Positions 55,306 to 63,336 are shown, numbered from the stretch's first letter. The stretch is DNA of 64,000 nucleotides from Ruthenibacterium lactatiformans (GCF_000949455.1 NZ_JXXK01000007.1:1-64000), one strand, 5' to 3'. Program-made: numbers and translations. The notes: generated by a model not told the origin, from the sequence alone.

Positions 55306-55326
55306 TTCCCATTGTCAAAAAGGAGG
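55306..55326 (+). promoter_or_regulatory. Shared leader motif, copy 3
   Basis: TTCCCATTGTCAAAAAGGAGG forms the ribosome binding site of the isomerase gene; one substitution and one deletion relative to copy 2. The rest of the 182-base gap (55153-55305) has no gene. Confidence 0.55.
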
Positions 55327-55334
55327 AAAAGGAT

Positions 55335-56732
55335 ATGGAGTTACAACACAAGCCGCGTCTGGGTATCCTGGCGCTGATGCTGGAGGGCTACGAGCCTTTG
55401 TTTCCGGGCATCATGGCCAGCCAGCACAAATATGTCGAGGAGGTCATCGCCTCACTCTCCGGTACAGCCGATTTTGTCTTTCCGCGAATCGCCGCCAGCC
55501 GGGAGGCCATAGAAGCCCTCACCGCACAATACAACGCCGAGGGACTGGACGGCATCCTCATCCTGATGCTCAGCTATTCTCAGGGGCAGTACCTAGTACA
55601 CGCCATGCAGCGCAATACGCTTCCGTTGGCGCTGGCACTGGTGCAGCCGGATGAGACCGTGGGCGACGATTTCGAGGAATGGGAGCTCACAGTGAATCAG
55701 GGCATCCACGGCTCACAGGACAACGCCAACTGCCTGATGCGGGCCGGCATCCCCTGCGCATTCTTCGCGGGCAGCCGCAAAAACGGCGAGCTTGCAGCCT
55801 TTGCAGCGGATTTCGGCGCGGCGGCGCACACGGCATGCGCGCTGCGGCGGATGAAGATCGGAATCATCGGAAAGCTGGCCGGCATGGGCGACGTTATCAC
55901 CGATGATATGGCCGTTTACCGCAAGCTGGGGCCGGAATTCGTATACGATTCCATCGGCGCCGTGCAGCGTGCCTGCGCCGGGGTCACGCCGGAGGATATC
56001 TCCGCGCGCGTGGCGTACGAGCACACTGTTTTTGAGATCGACCCCAAGCTGCCGCCCGAACGCCATGCGGAGTCCGTGCGCATGTATCTGGGCCTCAAGC
56101 GTTATCTGGAGGAAAACGGATATGCGGGGTATACCGTTCACTTCGAGGAATTCGGAGCAGACGGACGGTTCGAGCATCTTCCCTTCCTGGCCGCCTCCAG
56201 CCTGATGGCCGACGGCTACGGCTATGCAGCCGAGGGCGACGCCACTGCCGCCATGCTCATGGCGGCTATGTTGCGCCTGTGCGGGCAGGCCGGTTTCAGC
56301 GAGATGTATATGATGGATTTTGCGCGGGAGGCCATCCTGCTGTGCCACGCGGGCGAGGGCAACTGGGCCATGTGCCGCAGGGACAAAAAGCCTTTCCTGA
56401 TGGATCGGGTATTCAATGAAGGCGGCCTTTCCAACCCGCCCACACCCATCTTCACGCCGGAACCCGGCCCCGCAGGCGTGATGAGCCTGGTGCATGTGGG
56501 CGGCGAACGCTTCCGCCTCGTATATGCCCCGGGCGAGATACTGGACGAATGCAGCCTGCGCAAGATCGACATGCCGTATATGTTCTTCCGGCCCGCATCC
56601 GGCGTACGCGCCTGCATCAAGGCATGGCTGGAGCAGGGCGGCACTCACCATGAGGTCATCGTCCCCGGCGACTATGCTGCGCGCGTCCGTCTGCTGTGCC
56701 GCCTGCTGGGCATTGAGTTCGTCGAAGTATAA
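55335..56732 (+). CDS. L-arabinose/L-fucose isomerase-like protein
   Basis: 465 residues. The layout is that of the arabinose/fucose isomerase superfamily: N-terminal 'RLGILALMLEGYEPLFPGIMASQ', the domain-2 'GIHGSQDNANCLMRAGIP' and the late 'GYGYAAEGDATAAMLMAAM', which mirrors the GYGxxGEGD block of AraA with a metal-binding Glu. It should interconvert an aldose and a ketose feeding the FGGY kinase. Substrate cannot be told. Start at 55335 has AAGGAGG; the 57-codon extension upstream is spurious. Confidence 0.88.
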   Translation: MELQHKPRLGILALMLEGYEPLFPGIMASQHKYVEEVIASLSGTADFVFPRIAASREAIEALTAQYNAEGLDGILILMLSYSQGQYLVHAMQRNTLPLALALVQPDETVGDDFEEWELTVNQGIHGSQDNANCLMRAGIPCAFFAGSRKNGELAAFAADFGAAAHTACALRRMKIGIIGKLAGMGDVITDDMAVYRKLGPEFVYDSIGAVQRACAGVTPEDISARVAYEHTVFEIDPKLPPERHAESVRMYLGLKRYLEENGYAGYTVHFEEFGADGRFEHLPFLAASSLMADGYGYAAEGDATAAMLMAAMLRLCGQAGFSEMYMMDFAREAILLCHAGEGNWAMCRRDKKPFLMDRVFNEGGLSNPPTPIFTPEPGPAGVMSLVHVGGERFRLVYAPGEILDECSLRKIDMPYMFFRPASGVRACIKAWLEQGGTHHEVIVPGDYAARVRLLCRLLGIEFVEV

Positions 56733-56767
56733 ACAATACGCCGCAATGGCAGAAAAGGAGAATTGAT

Positions 56768-58327
56768 ATGATCCAGAACATCCGGCGTTCCCTTACCGAC
56801 TTGCTTGGCGCGGAATACACCGCGGCCGTGTGCCGCGCGCGCGCGGCACTCACAGGCGAAAGCCCCGAAGCTCTGCGCGCCGTGGCCGATGAGAAGGTCG
56901 ATTTTTATCCCGAGGCTTTTGCCCGCCGCCAGGAGGAGCTGATGGGCGACATCGGCCACTCCCTTGCGCCCGCTTTTGCAGACACTGAGGACGGCGCGCC
57001 CACCCATTCATACCGTGCCGCCCAGCACAGCTTTGCAGCTCCGCTGGGCGGGCTGGGCGCATTCCGCATCGGCGAGGACGGCCGCCTGTATTTCGCGGGC
57101 AAAAGCGAGCATTACCAGATTCCCCTGGGACACGACTTTCCAGGCTACTCGCTTATTGAAAACGCCAAGCGTCTCGGAATCCCCAATGCTACGCACAACA
57201 ACACCCGCGGCTTTATCACCCGCACGCTGGAGCGCCGCCTCATCGCCGCCGCCAACGGCCTCCAACCCACAGACCCGGCGCTGGACCGCATTCTGTCCCA
57301 AAAGGAGCCGGGCGTGCTGAATACCGTCATCAATCTGGAGACCGGCTCCCTGGCCGTGGAGGCCGCGCTCAAAATGATGCTCTCCCGCTTTTACACCATC
57401 GACGGCGCGCCCGCACAGTATGCAGGCCGCGTACCCGTGTTCGTTGTCATGGCAGACAATGCCGGCGGCGTGACCGGAAACTATCACGGCACTACGGTGC
57501 TGGCGCAGACGCTGCGCGGCCTGTGGCCGGACTTCTACACAGCCGCGCAGAAAAACGAGCTGTACAAGGTGGTGTCCGTCCCCATCAACGACTCCGGCGC
57601 CTTTGCCGAGACCATGCGCCGCTGGAACGAGGGCAAATACAAAACGGCGGGCTTCTGTCACGAGATCGTCCTCATGAATTACGGCGGCATCCGCCTTTCC
57701 GAGGAATATCTGCAGGCAGCGTACAAAGTGTGCCGCGCCACCGACACGCCCGTACTGTGCGACGAGATCCAGTCCTGTGCATGGTATGACGGACTGTTCC
57801 TGTTCCGCAAATACGGCCTTACGCCGGACTTTGTCTCCGTAGGCAAGGGCTTCCCCGGGGGCGTTTACCCCGCCAGCAAGATCCTGACGAGCGCCGCTTT
57901 CGACAGCCTGAGCCAGTTCGGTGCGCTTGTGACCAACGGACAGGAAGAACTGGCCAGCCTGGCTTATCTTGTGACAATGGAATTCATCGGGGCCAACGGC
58001 GCGCACATCGAAGCCGCGGGCCGGTATTACCACGAACAGGTACGCGCACTGGCGCAAAAATACCCGCAGGTATGCACAGGCGTGGAAGGTGACGCCCACA
58101 TGACGGCGCTGTGCTTCGACAGCGTGGACGATGCGGTGGATTTCTGTACCCGCATGAACCGGGACCGCTGCGTGGACATCAGTGCACAGACCTATAAGCC
58201 CAATTGTCCGCCGGTAGCTCTTACAAAGCTGCCGCTCATTACCACAGAAACGATGGCCGGAAGGCTCGTCGCCCTGTTTGACAGCGCGCTGGCCGAGACA
58301 GCCGCGCAGAAGGGAGCGGCCCTATGA
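56768..58327 (+). CDS. Class III (fold type I) aminotransferase family protein
   Basis: 519 residues, longer than the usual 430-460. The PLP core is clear: 'VLCDEIQSCAWYDGLFLFRKYGLTPDFVSVGKGFPGGVYPASKI', containing the DExQ Asp and the Schiff-base Lys in GKGFPGG. The first 120 residues are extra and match no domain I know ('AAQHSFAAPLGGLGAFRIGEDGRLYFAGKSEHYQIPLGHDFPGYS'). An omega-amine, aminosugar-acid or similar donor is possible. Stop overlaps the next start (ATGA). Confidence 0.88.
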   Translation: MIQNIRRSLTDLLGAEYTAAVCRARAALTGESPEALRAVADEKVDFYPEAFARRQEELMGDIGHSLAPAFADTEDGAPTHSYRAAQHSFAAPLGGLGAFRIGEDGRLYFAGKSEHYQIPLGHDFPGYSLIENAKRLGIPNATHNNTRGFITRTLERRLIAAANGLQPTDPALDRILSQKEPGVLNTVINLETGSLAVEAALKMMLSRFYTIDGAPAQYAGRVPVFVVMADNAGGVTGNYHGTTVLAQTLRGLWPDFYTAAQKNELYKVVSVPINDSGAFAETMRRWNEGKYKTAGFCHEIVLMNYGGIRLSEEYLQAAYKVCRATDTPVLCDEIQSCAWYDGLFLFRKYGLTPDFVSVGKGFPGGVYPASKILTSAAFDSLSQFGALVTNGQEELASLAYLVTMEFIGANGAHIEAAGRYYHEQVRALAQKYPQVCTGVEGDAHMTALCFDSVDDAVDFCTRMNRDRCVDISAQTYKPNCPPVALTKLPLITTETMAGRLVALFDSALAETAAQKGAAL

Positions 58328-59460
58328 ATATGGAACCCGTGCGCTTCGGTGTGATCGGCTGCGGCCTGATGGGCCGCGAATTCGCCAGCGTCTCCATGCG
58401 CTGGCTGCATCTGGCATGCGAGCTGCCCCGCCCCGTCATTGTTGCTGCGTGCGACCTCTCGCCAAAAAATCTCGACTGGTTCCGCCAGGTGCCGGACACA
58501 AAGTACTTTTACAGCGATTACCACGAGCTGCTGGCCAATCCCGAGGTGGAGGCCGTATACTGCGCGGTGCCCCACCACCTGCACGCACAGGTGTACGGCG
58601 ACGTCATCCGCGCGGGAAAACACCTCATCGGGGAAAAACCTTTCGGCATGGACCTTGCGGCCTGCGAGGAGGTGGAGGCCGCCATGGCCGGTCGCCCCGA
58701 GGTATTTGTGCGGTGCGCCAGCGAATTTCCATTCTATCCCGCCGTACAGCAGATGGTAAAATGGTACCGCGAGGGCGCATTCGGGCAGATCATCGAGGCA
58801 CGCTTCGCCATCAAGCATTCCTCCGACATGGATCTGGCAAAACCCATCAACTGGAAGCGCATGCGTGCAGCCAACGGAGAATACGGCTGTATGGGAGACC
58901 TGGGCATCCACACGCAGCACCTGCCCTTCCGGCTTGGTTTTTCGCCCCGCACCGTCAGCGCGCAGCTTGCCAATATCGCCAAAACACGGCCGGACGAAAG
59001 CGGCGTGCCCGTTCCCTGTGAAACCTGGGACAACGCCATCCTGATGTGCGAAGCGCAAAACACAGCGGGGGATACGTTCCCCATGCAGCTTGAAATGAAG
59101 CGTATGGCCCCTGGCTGCACCAACACCGTGGAGTATGAAATTTACGGTCTCAACCTGTCGGCCCGGTTCACCACCGACGATCCCAACGCCATCCATTATA
59201 CACAGGCCGTTGGCCGTGAACAGGCATGGGCGCGGCTGGTCATCGGCCAGAAAACGCTGTATCCCGTTATCACCGGCTCTATTTTTGAATTCGGCTTTTC
59301 CGATTCCCTGCTGCAAATGTTCGCGGCGTTCGTCAGCGAGCTGCGCGGCCTTCCCTGCTCCTTCGGCTGCTTCACCCCGGCCGAGGCGCATCTGAGCCAT
59401 CGCGTGCTCACGGCAGCCCTGGAATCCTACACGCAAAAGCGCGTGGTGACGCTGGAATAA
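58324..59460 (+). CDS. Gfo/Idh/MocA family oxidoreductase (second of two)
   Basis: 378 residues. Rossmann motif 'RFGVIGCGLMGREFA' (GxGxxG), EKP in 'LIGEKPFGMDLA', and a 'GDLGIHTQHLPFRLGFSP' segment holding the catalytic His region. Distinct from the first copy (about a third shared by eye). Starts within the stop of the class III aminotransferase, so an oxidation step is coupled to a transamination step in this pathway. Last gene of the rightward cluster. Confidence 0.92.
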   Translation: MNMEPVRFGVIGCGLMGREFASVSMRWLHLACELPRPVIVAACDLSPKNLDWFRQVPDTKYFYSDYHELLANPEVEAVYCAVPHHLHAQVYGDVIRAGKHLIGEKPFGMDLAACEEVEAAMAGRPEVFVRCASEFPFYPAVQQMVKWYREGAFGQIIEARFAIKHSSDMDLAKPINWKRMRAANGEYGCMGDLGIHTQHLPFRLGFSPRTVSAQLANIAKTRPDESGVPVPCETWDNAILMCEAQNTAGDTFPMQLEMKRMAPGCTNTVEYEIYGLNLSARFTTDDPNAIHYTQAVGREQAWARLVIGQKTLYPVITGSIFEFGFSDSLLQMFAAFVSELRGLPCSFGCFTPAEAHLSHRVLTAALESYTQKRVVTLE

Positions 59461-59466
59461 AGCAAA

Positions 59467-59495
59467 AACCGGACAGATTTTACTCCTGTCCGGTT
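59467..59495. terminator. Hairpin after the rightward cluster
   Basis: Ten-pair stem AACCGGACAG / CTGTCCGGTT directly after the last stop codon; T-run is weak on the plus strand and good on the minus strand. A near-identical hairpin (59720-59750) follows 250 bases later. Confidence 0.6.
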
Positions 59496-59503
59496 CAGCT
59501 TGT

Positions 59504-59672
59504 CGGAAAAGCACAGCTTTTTCGACAAGCTGCTTACGACCAGTGCCAAGGCCCTGGTCGCCACGCACGGCGGCCTTCGGCGGGCGCTTCGCTCTACACG
59601 CCTCGGCACTAGCCCTGCGGGGTGTCGCGGGGTTATTTTAAATGAAAAAAGGAGTTCACCACCCCTTTTTCA
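59504..59672. repeat. Dispersed intergenic repeat, copy B
   Basis: Counterpart of the repeat at 28079-28255, with the same block order and the closing AAATGAAAAA plus hairpin with CCCCTTTTT. It contains an internal stem CTTGTCGGAAAAGC... / ...GCTTTTTCGACAAG (59499-59530). It is enclosed by the two AACCGGACAG hairpins. Confidence 0.6.
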
Positions 59673-59719
59673 AGCTTTTCCTGGTGATATCTTTTGCGTT
59701 TCTACTTTTTCGATAGCCT

Positions 59720-59750
59720 AAACCGGACAGGTTTTACCCCTGTCCGGTTT
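59720..59750. terminator. Hairpin terminator after the XRE gene
   Basis: Eleven-pair stem AAACCGGACAG / CTGTCCGGTTT, duplicated from the hairpin at 59467. On the plus strand it is followed by TTTTACTTATTCC; on the minus strand it lies just after the stop of the XRE gene. Confidence 0.7.
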
Positions 59751-59753
59751 TAC

Positions 59754-59973
59754 TTATTCCTTTTTTGGATTTTTTGTTCTTCCCATCAAATAATCAACGC
59801 TAACGTTATAATAGTCCGCCAGCTTGATAAAAACTTCAACTGGGATGCCGCGTGCTCCAATTTCATAGTTTGTATAGCTGCCGCGCGAAATTTGCAGATA
59901 GCCCGCAAGTTCCTGCCGGCTTAAATCCCCCCTCCTCACACAACGCGCAAACATTCGGATATTCCATTGGCAT
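59754..59973 (-). pseudogene. Small XRE regulator, frameshifted at a G6 run
   Basis: The C-terminal 60 residues are a clean XRE helix-turn-helix (DLSRQELAGYLQISRGSYTNYEIGARGIPVEVFIKLADYYNVSVDYLMGRT). The natural N-terminus MPMEYPNVCALCEEG is in the next frame, starting at 59973 behind GGGTGG. Removing one G from the run of six at 59932-59927 (minus strand) joins the two into one normal protein of about 72 residues. Either the gene is broken, or the run is phase-variable, or it is a sequencing or assembly error. The intact C-terminal part alone starts at an unsupported ATG. Confidence 0.7.
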
Positions 59974-60017
59974 CACCACCCTTTCCGTTATAAATTGTTT
60001 CATATCGACGCATCGTC

Positions 60018-60038
60018 ATGCGCGTCAATATGACGCAT
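60018..60038. promoter_or_regulatory. Inverted repeat in the XRE/AbrB divergent promoter
   Basis: ATGCGCGTCA (60018-60027) and TGACGCAT (60031-60038) form an imperfect palindrome. It overlaps a candidate plus-strand promoter (TCGTCA-17-CATAAT, -10 at 60036-60041). Candidate operator for either neighbouring regulator. Confidence 0.4.
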
Positions 60039-60062
60039 AATGAAAATACAGCAGGTGTGCAA

Positions 60063-60347
60063 ATGAAAAATGTTGGATTTATTCGTAAAGCGGATTCTCC
60101 AGGACGCATTGTGATTCCCAAAGAAATATGTAAAATCCCCGGCTTTGACGCTGGTTCTTTATCGTTTGTGCATTGGCAGGACAGACAGCTAATTTTCGAA
60201 GAATACCAAAAGACTCGCGCTTTTTGCGGCGCCTGCCCCGCACTGAAATTCGATACAAAAATTCTATGCGGCGGCGCAGACTGTTATGCCGATTTGCGCC
60301 TCCACGTCGAGGCGCAAAAAGAAAGCCGCGGCAATTCCAGCAAATAG
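60063..60347 (+). CDS. AbrB/MazE/SpoVT-type DNA-binding protein with Cys-rich tail
   Basis: 94 residues. N-terminal 50 residues are an AbrB-type swapped-hairpin domain ('GFIRKADSPGRIVIPKEICKIPGFDAGSLSFV'). The tail has four Cys (CGAC...ILCGGADC), which could hold a zinc ion. Such proteins are common as stand-alone transition-state-like regulators in clostridia. Ribosome site is weak (AGGTG). Divergent from the broken XRE gene across a palindromic control region. Confidence 0.85.
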   Translation: MKNVGFIRKADSPGRIVIPKEICKIPGFDAGSLSFVHWQDRQLIFEEYQKTRAFCGACPALKFDTKILCGGADCYADLRLHVEAQKESRGNSSK

Positions 60348-60351
60348 GCAG

Positions 60352-60389
60352 AAAGCGGGAACCCGCAACAGGCGGGTTCCCGCTTTTCT
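60352..60389. terminator. Bidirectional terminator
   Basis: Perfect 14-bp stem AAGCGGGAACCCGC / GCGGGTTCCCGCTT with TTCTT after it, between the AbrB gene and the convergent dehydrogenase. Confidence 0.9.
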
Positions 60390-60404
60390 TATGATGTCTA
60401 CGAT

Positions 60405-61370
60405 TCAAGCATTCACCACATTCTGCGGCGCGCCCGCCAAAAAAGCTTTCAGGTTTTCCACCGCAATGTCCATCAGCCGCTGGCGGCTTTCCTTCGGTGC
60501 CCAGGCAATGTGCGGCGTCACCAGGCAGTTTTCTTCCTTCAGCAGCGGGTTATCCATGCGCGCAGGCTCCACAGCCAGAACATCCAGGCCCGCGCCCGCC
60601 ACCTTGCCGCTGTGCAGCGCCGCAGCCAGGTCCTCCTCCACGATCAGGGGCCCGCGGGAGGTATTGATGAGCAGTACGCCATCCTTCATCTTTGCAATGC
60701 TCTCCCGGTTGATGATGCCCTGCGTGTCCAGAAACAGCGGGCAGTGCAGGCTGATCACATCGCTTTGCGCCAGCAGTTCGTCCAGTGTCACCATGCGCGC
60801 CACGCCGTCGTCCTGCGCGAACTTATCGAAAGCAAGCACCTCCATGCCGAAGGCCGCGGCCAGCTTCGCCGCCGCCCTGCCGATGCGCCCGTAGCCGATA
60901 ACGCCGAACGTCTTGCCCGCCAGCTCGATGAGAGGCGTATTCCAGTAGCAAAAGTCCGGACAGCTGCTCCAGCCGCCCTCTTTTACCGAGCGGCTGTGGT
61001 CCCCCACATGGTGGCACAGCTCCAGCAGCAACGCCATCACAAACTGGGCCACCGCCGCAGTGCCGTAGGTTGGGATATTGCACACGGGCACGCCCTGCGC
61101 TTTGGCCGCGGCGGTATCCACCACATTGTAGCCTGTGGCCAGTACGCCGATATACCGCAGTTCCGGCGCAAGTTTCGCCAGCGTTTCAGCGGAAAGCGGC
61201 GTTTTGTTCACGATGAGGATATCCGCCCCCTTCGCCCGCCGCACGATCTCGCCGCTGCCGTCGGCAAAGGGTGTGCGGTCGTATACCGTTACCTCTCCCA
61301 GCGCCTCAAAGCCGTTCCAGCTCAAATCTCCGGGGTTTTCCGTGTATCCGTCCAGAATTACGATTTTCAT
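60405..61370 (-). CDS. D-2-hydroxyacid dehydrogenase (glycerate/hydroxypyruvate-type)
   Basis: 321-residue NAD(P)-dependent reductase. Nucleotide motif 'GKTFGVIGYGRIGRAAAK', catalytic Arg in 'NTSRGPLI', Glu in 'AVEPAR' and His in 'TPHIAWAP' are in place. It would reduce a 2-oxoacid such as hydroxypyruvate, glyoxylate or the aldolase by-product. Its start overlaps the stop of the HpaI-type aldolase by four bases, so it takes part in the same route. Confidence 0.93.
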   Translation of the reverse strand: MKIVILDGYTENPGDLSWNGFEALGEVTVYDRTPFADGSGEIVRRAKGADILIVNKTPLSAETLAKLAPELRYIGVLATGYNVVDTAAAKAQGVPVCNIPTYGTAAVAQFVMALLLELCHHVGDHSRSVKEGGWSSCPDFCYWNTPLIELAGKTFGVIGYGRIGRAAAKLAAAFGMEVLAFDKFAQDDGVARMVTLDELLAQSDVISLHCPLFLDTQGIINRESIAKMKDGVLLINTSRGPLIVEEDLAAALHSGKVAGAGLDVLAVEPARMDNPLLKEENCLVTPHIAWAPKESRQRLMDIAVENLKAFLAGAPQNVVNA

Positions 61371-62137
61371 GCCTGCTCCTTCCCGCGCAGCCCGGCTATT
61401 TCCGAGGCGCCCAGGGCCAAAAGCCCATTGTCGCTGTTCCACATATTCATCTGCATCCCGCGGGCAAGCCACGGTTTCAGCGGCTCCGCCGCGCCGAAAT
61501 GTACGCCGGCCCACTTTCCGTTTTCCTCGGCCGCCGCGATGACCTTTTCAAACGCCGCCACGATATCAGGATGGCCGAACTGGTTCAGGATACCGTAATC
61601 CTGCGTCATATCGTTCGGGCCGATGAAGCCCACGTCGATACCTTCCACCGCCATGATCTCGCCGATGTTCTCCACGCCCTTGCGGGATTCGATCTGGCAC
61701 ATCAGGATGGTTTCTTCATTGGCCCGGCGCATATATTCCCGTCCGTCTACTCTTTTAAAATCCGTATGCGGACGCGAAAGCGAAACGCCCCGGTGTCCCA
61801 TGGGCGCGTATTTGGTGCAGTCCACCAGCATACGCGCCTGTTCGGCTGTTTCCGTATTGGGCAGAAGCAGCCCGGACGCCCCCATCTCCATGAATTTGAG
61901 CGCGTGCTCCCGGCGCATCTCCGGGATACGCACCAACGCGGGCATACCGATGCCGCGCGCCACCGCAATGATGTTCGCCGCCTCGCGCGTAGTGAACGCG
62001 CCGTGCTCGCAGTCCACGATGAAGAAGTCAAACCCACAGCTCTGCAGTATTTTCGCCATATCCGGGCTTGCAAATGCCGTCACCATGGTCCCCAGTACCT
62101 GCTCGCCGTTTTTCAGGCGTTCTTTTAACAATGCCAT
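61367..62137 (-). CDS. HpcH/HpaI family aldolase
   Basis: 256-residue class II pyruvate aldolase. Metal ligands Glu in 'CQIESRKGVEN' and Asp in 'FIGPNDMTQD', and the active-site 'VDCEHGAFT' are typical. It splits a 2-keto-3-deoxy acid into pyruvate and an aldehyde (as in 2-keto-3-deoxy-L-rhamnonate or 2-keto-3-deoxyglucarate degradation); exact substrate unknown. AAAAAAGGAG precedes the ATG. Middle gene of the leftward kinase-aldolase-dehydrogenase set. Confidence 0.93.
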   Translation of the reverse strand: MALLKERLKNGEQVLGTMVTAFASPDMAKILQSCGFDFFIVDCEHGAFTTREAANIIAVARGIGMPALVRIPEMRREHALKFMEMGASGLLLPNTETAEQARMLVDCTKYAPMGHRGVSLSRPHTDFKRVDGREYMRRANEETILMCQIESRKGVENIGEIMAVEGIDVGFIGPNDMTQDYGILNQFGHPDIVAAFEKVIAAAEENGKWAGVHFGAAEPLKPWLARGMQMNMWNSDNGLLALGASEIAGLRGKEQA

Positions 62138-62214
62138 GTCTCTCTTCTCCTTTTTTCAGCAGCGCGCCGTGCGGCGCGCGTTCTCTCCTATGCGGGGCCT
62201 CCGTTCAGCGCACC

Positions 62215-62256
62215 GGCATACCGCGCCCGCCGCCCCCGCCGCGGGCGCGGTATGCC
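62215..62256. other. Intercistronic 16-bp hairpin
   Basis: GGCATACCGCGCCCGC (62215-62230) pairs perfectly with GCGGGCGCGGTATGCC (62241-62256). It lies between the PfkB kinase and aldolase genes, with no T-run on the minus strand. Confidence 0.7.
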
Positions 62257-62293
62257 TTTCGCCGGTACGCGGCGGGCTCAGATTTCCTTGCCG

Positions 62294-63304
62294 TCATACC
62301 AGGCTTTCCAGCGGCATGCATTCCACACGGCACACGCCGGAGGCCACCATCGCATCCACCTGTCCGCGTTCGGGCAGCGCCATCCCGATGGCACCTTTTT
62401 TCTTGATGACCAGCGTGCCCGCACAGTTGCAGAACGCCGCCAGCCGTGCCAGGGGCATATCCTCCTGCAGGCCTACGCACAGTGCCGCGGCAAGCGTATC
62501 GCCCGCGCCCGTGGGGTCGACCGGCTCTTCGTCGATGCCCGCCGCAACAGCCACCTCACCGCCGCGGCTCAGCACGGCGCCGTCTTTGTCACGCGTGAGC
62601 GCCACGACCCGCGGCCCCATTGCATGCAGCGCGCGCAGCACGCCGCCGATGCTCGTTTCACCCGTAATCATCTGCCCCTCGCTCAATGTGGGCGCCACTA
62701 CGTCCGCATGGCGCACCGCCCACAGCAGGCGCGCCCGTGCGGCCGCATCCGCTGAAAGCTCGCGGCGGATGTTTGGGTCGAACGAAACCAGAATCCCCTT
62801 CTCCCGCGCGATCTCCACCAGACGTTCACATGCACCGCGCATTTCTTCCGTCAGCTCCAGCAGCATGCCGGGGAAATGCACCGCATAGGCGCCGCTGATG
62901 TACTCCGCGTCCAGCTCACTGGCCCGCAGCAGGCTGCCCACTGAATTTTTACGGTAATACTGATAATTCCGCCCTTCCGGCAGATATTCCAAAAACGCAA
63001 GGCCCATCTGCCCCTCGTCCGAGACGATGAGACGGGAGAGATCCACCCCCTGGCCGCGCAGTGTGCCTGCTACCATCCGGCTGAGGCTGTCGCGCCCCAC
63101 TTTGCCGATGAAGCCGCCCCGTCCGCCCAGCAGCGTGGCGGCGCAGGCGAAAATGCCCGCCGAGCCGCTGGCCGTTTTTACAACAGGGCCCGCGTCCTCG
63201 ATACGCATGCCCTCACGCCCGGGTACAAGGTCCACAAGCAGCTCCCCCAAAGCCAGGATCGGCTTGCGCGCTCCTATATTTCCGCTGTTTCCGCCCTTTT
63301 CCAT
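62294..63304 (-). CDS. PfkB-family carbohydrate kinase
   Basis: 336-residue ribokinase-fold kinase, fructokinase-like. 'LALGELLVDLVPG' at the start, GG motif 'SGSAGIFACAATLLGGRGGFIGKVG' and C-terminal catalytic 'DPTGAGDTLAAAL' are present. Together with the nearby aldolases it could make a phosphorylated keto-acid or a ketose bisphosphate. First gene of the leftward set; the ATG at 63304 has AGGA immediately before it, an unusually short spacing. A strong promoter with operator-like sites precedes it. Confidence 0.9.
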   Translation of the reverse strand: MEKGGNSGNIGARKPILALGELLVDLVPGREGMRIEDAGPVVKTASGSAGIFACAATLLGGRGGFIGKVGRDSLSRMVAGTLRGQGVDLSRLIVSDEGQMGLAFLEYLPEGRNYQYYRKNSVGSLLRASELDAEYISGAYAVHFPGMLLELTEEMRGACERLVEIAREKGILVSFDPNIRRELSADAAARARLLWAVRHADVVAPTLSEGQMITGETSIGGVLRALHAMGPRVVALTRDKDGAVLSRGGEVAVAAGIDEEPVDPTGAGDTLAAALCVGLQEDMPLARLAAFCNCAGTLVIKKKGAIGMALPERGQVDAMVASGVCRVECMPLESLV

Positions 63305-63336
63305 TCCTACTGCACCGCTTTCTTTTGCCTGTGTAA

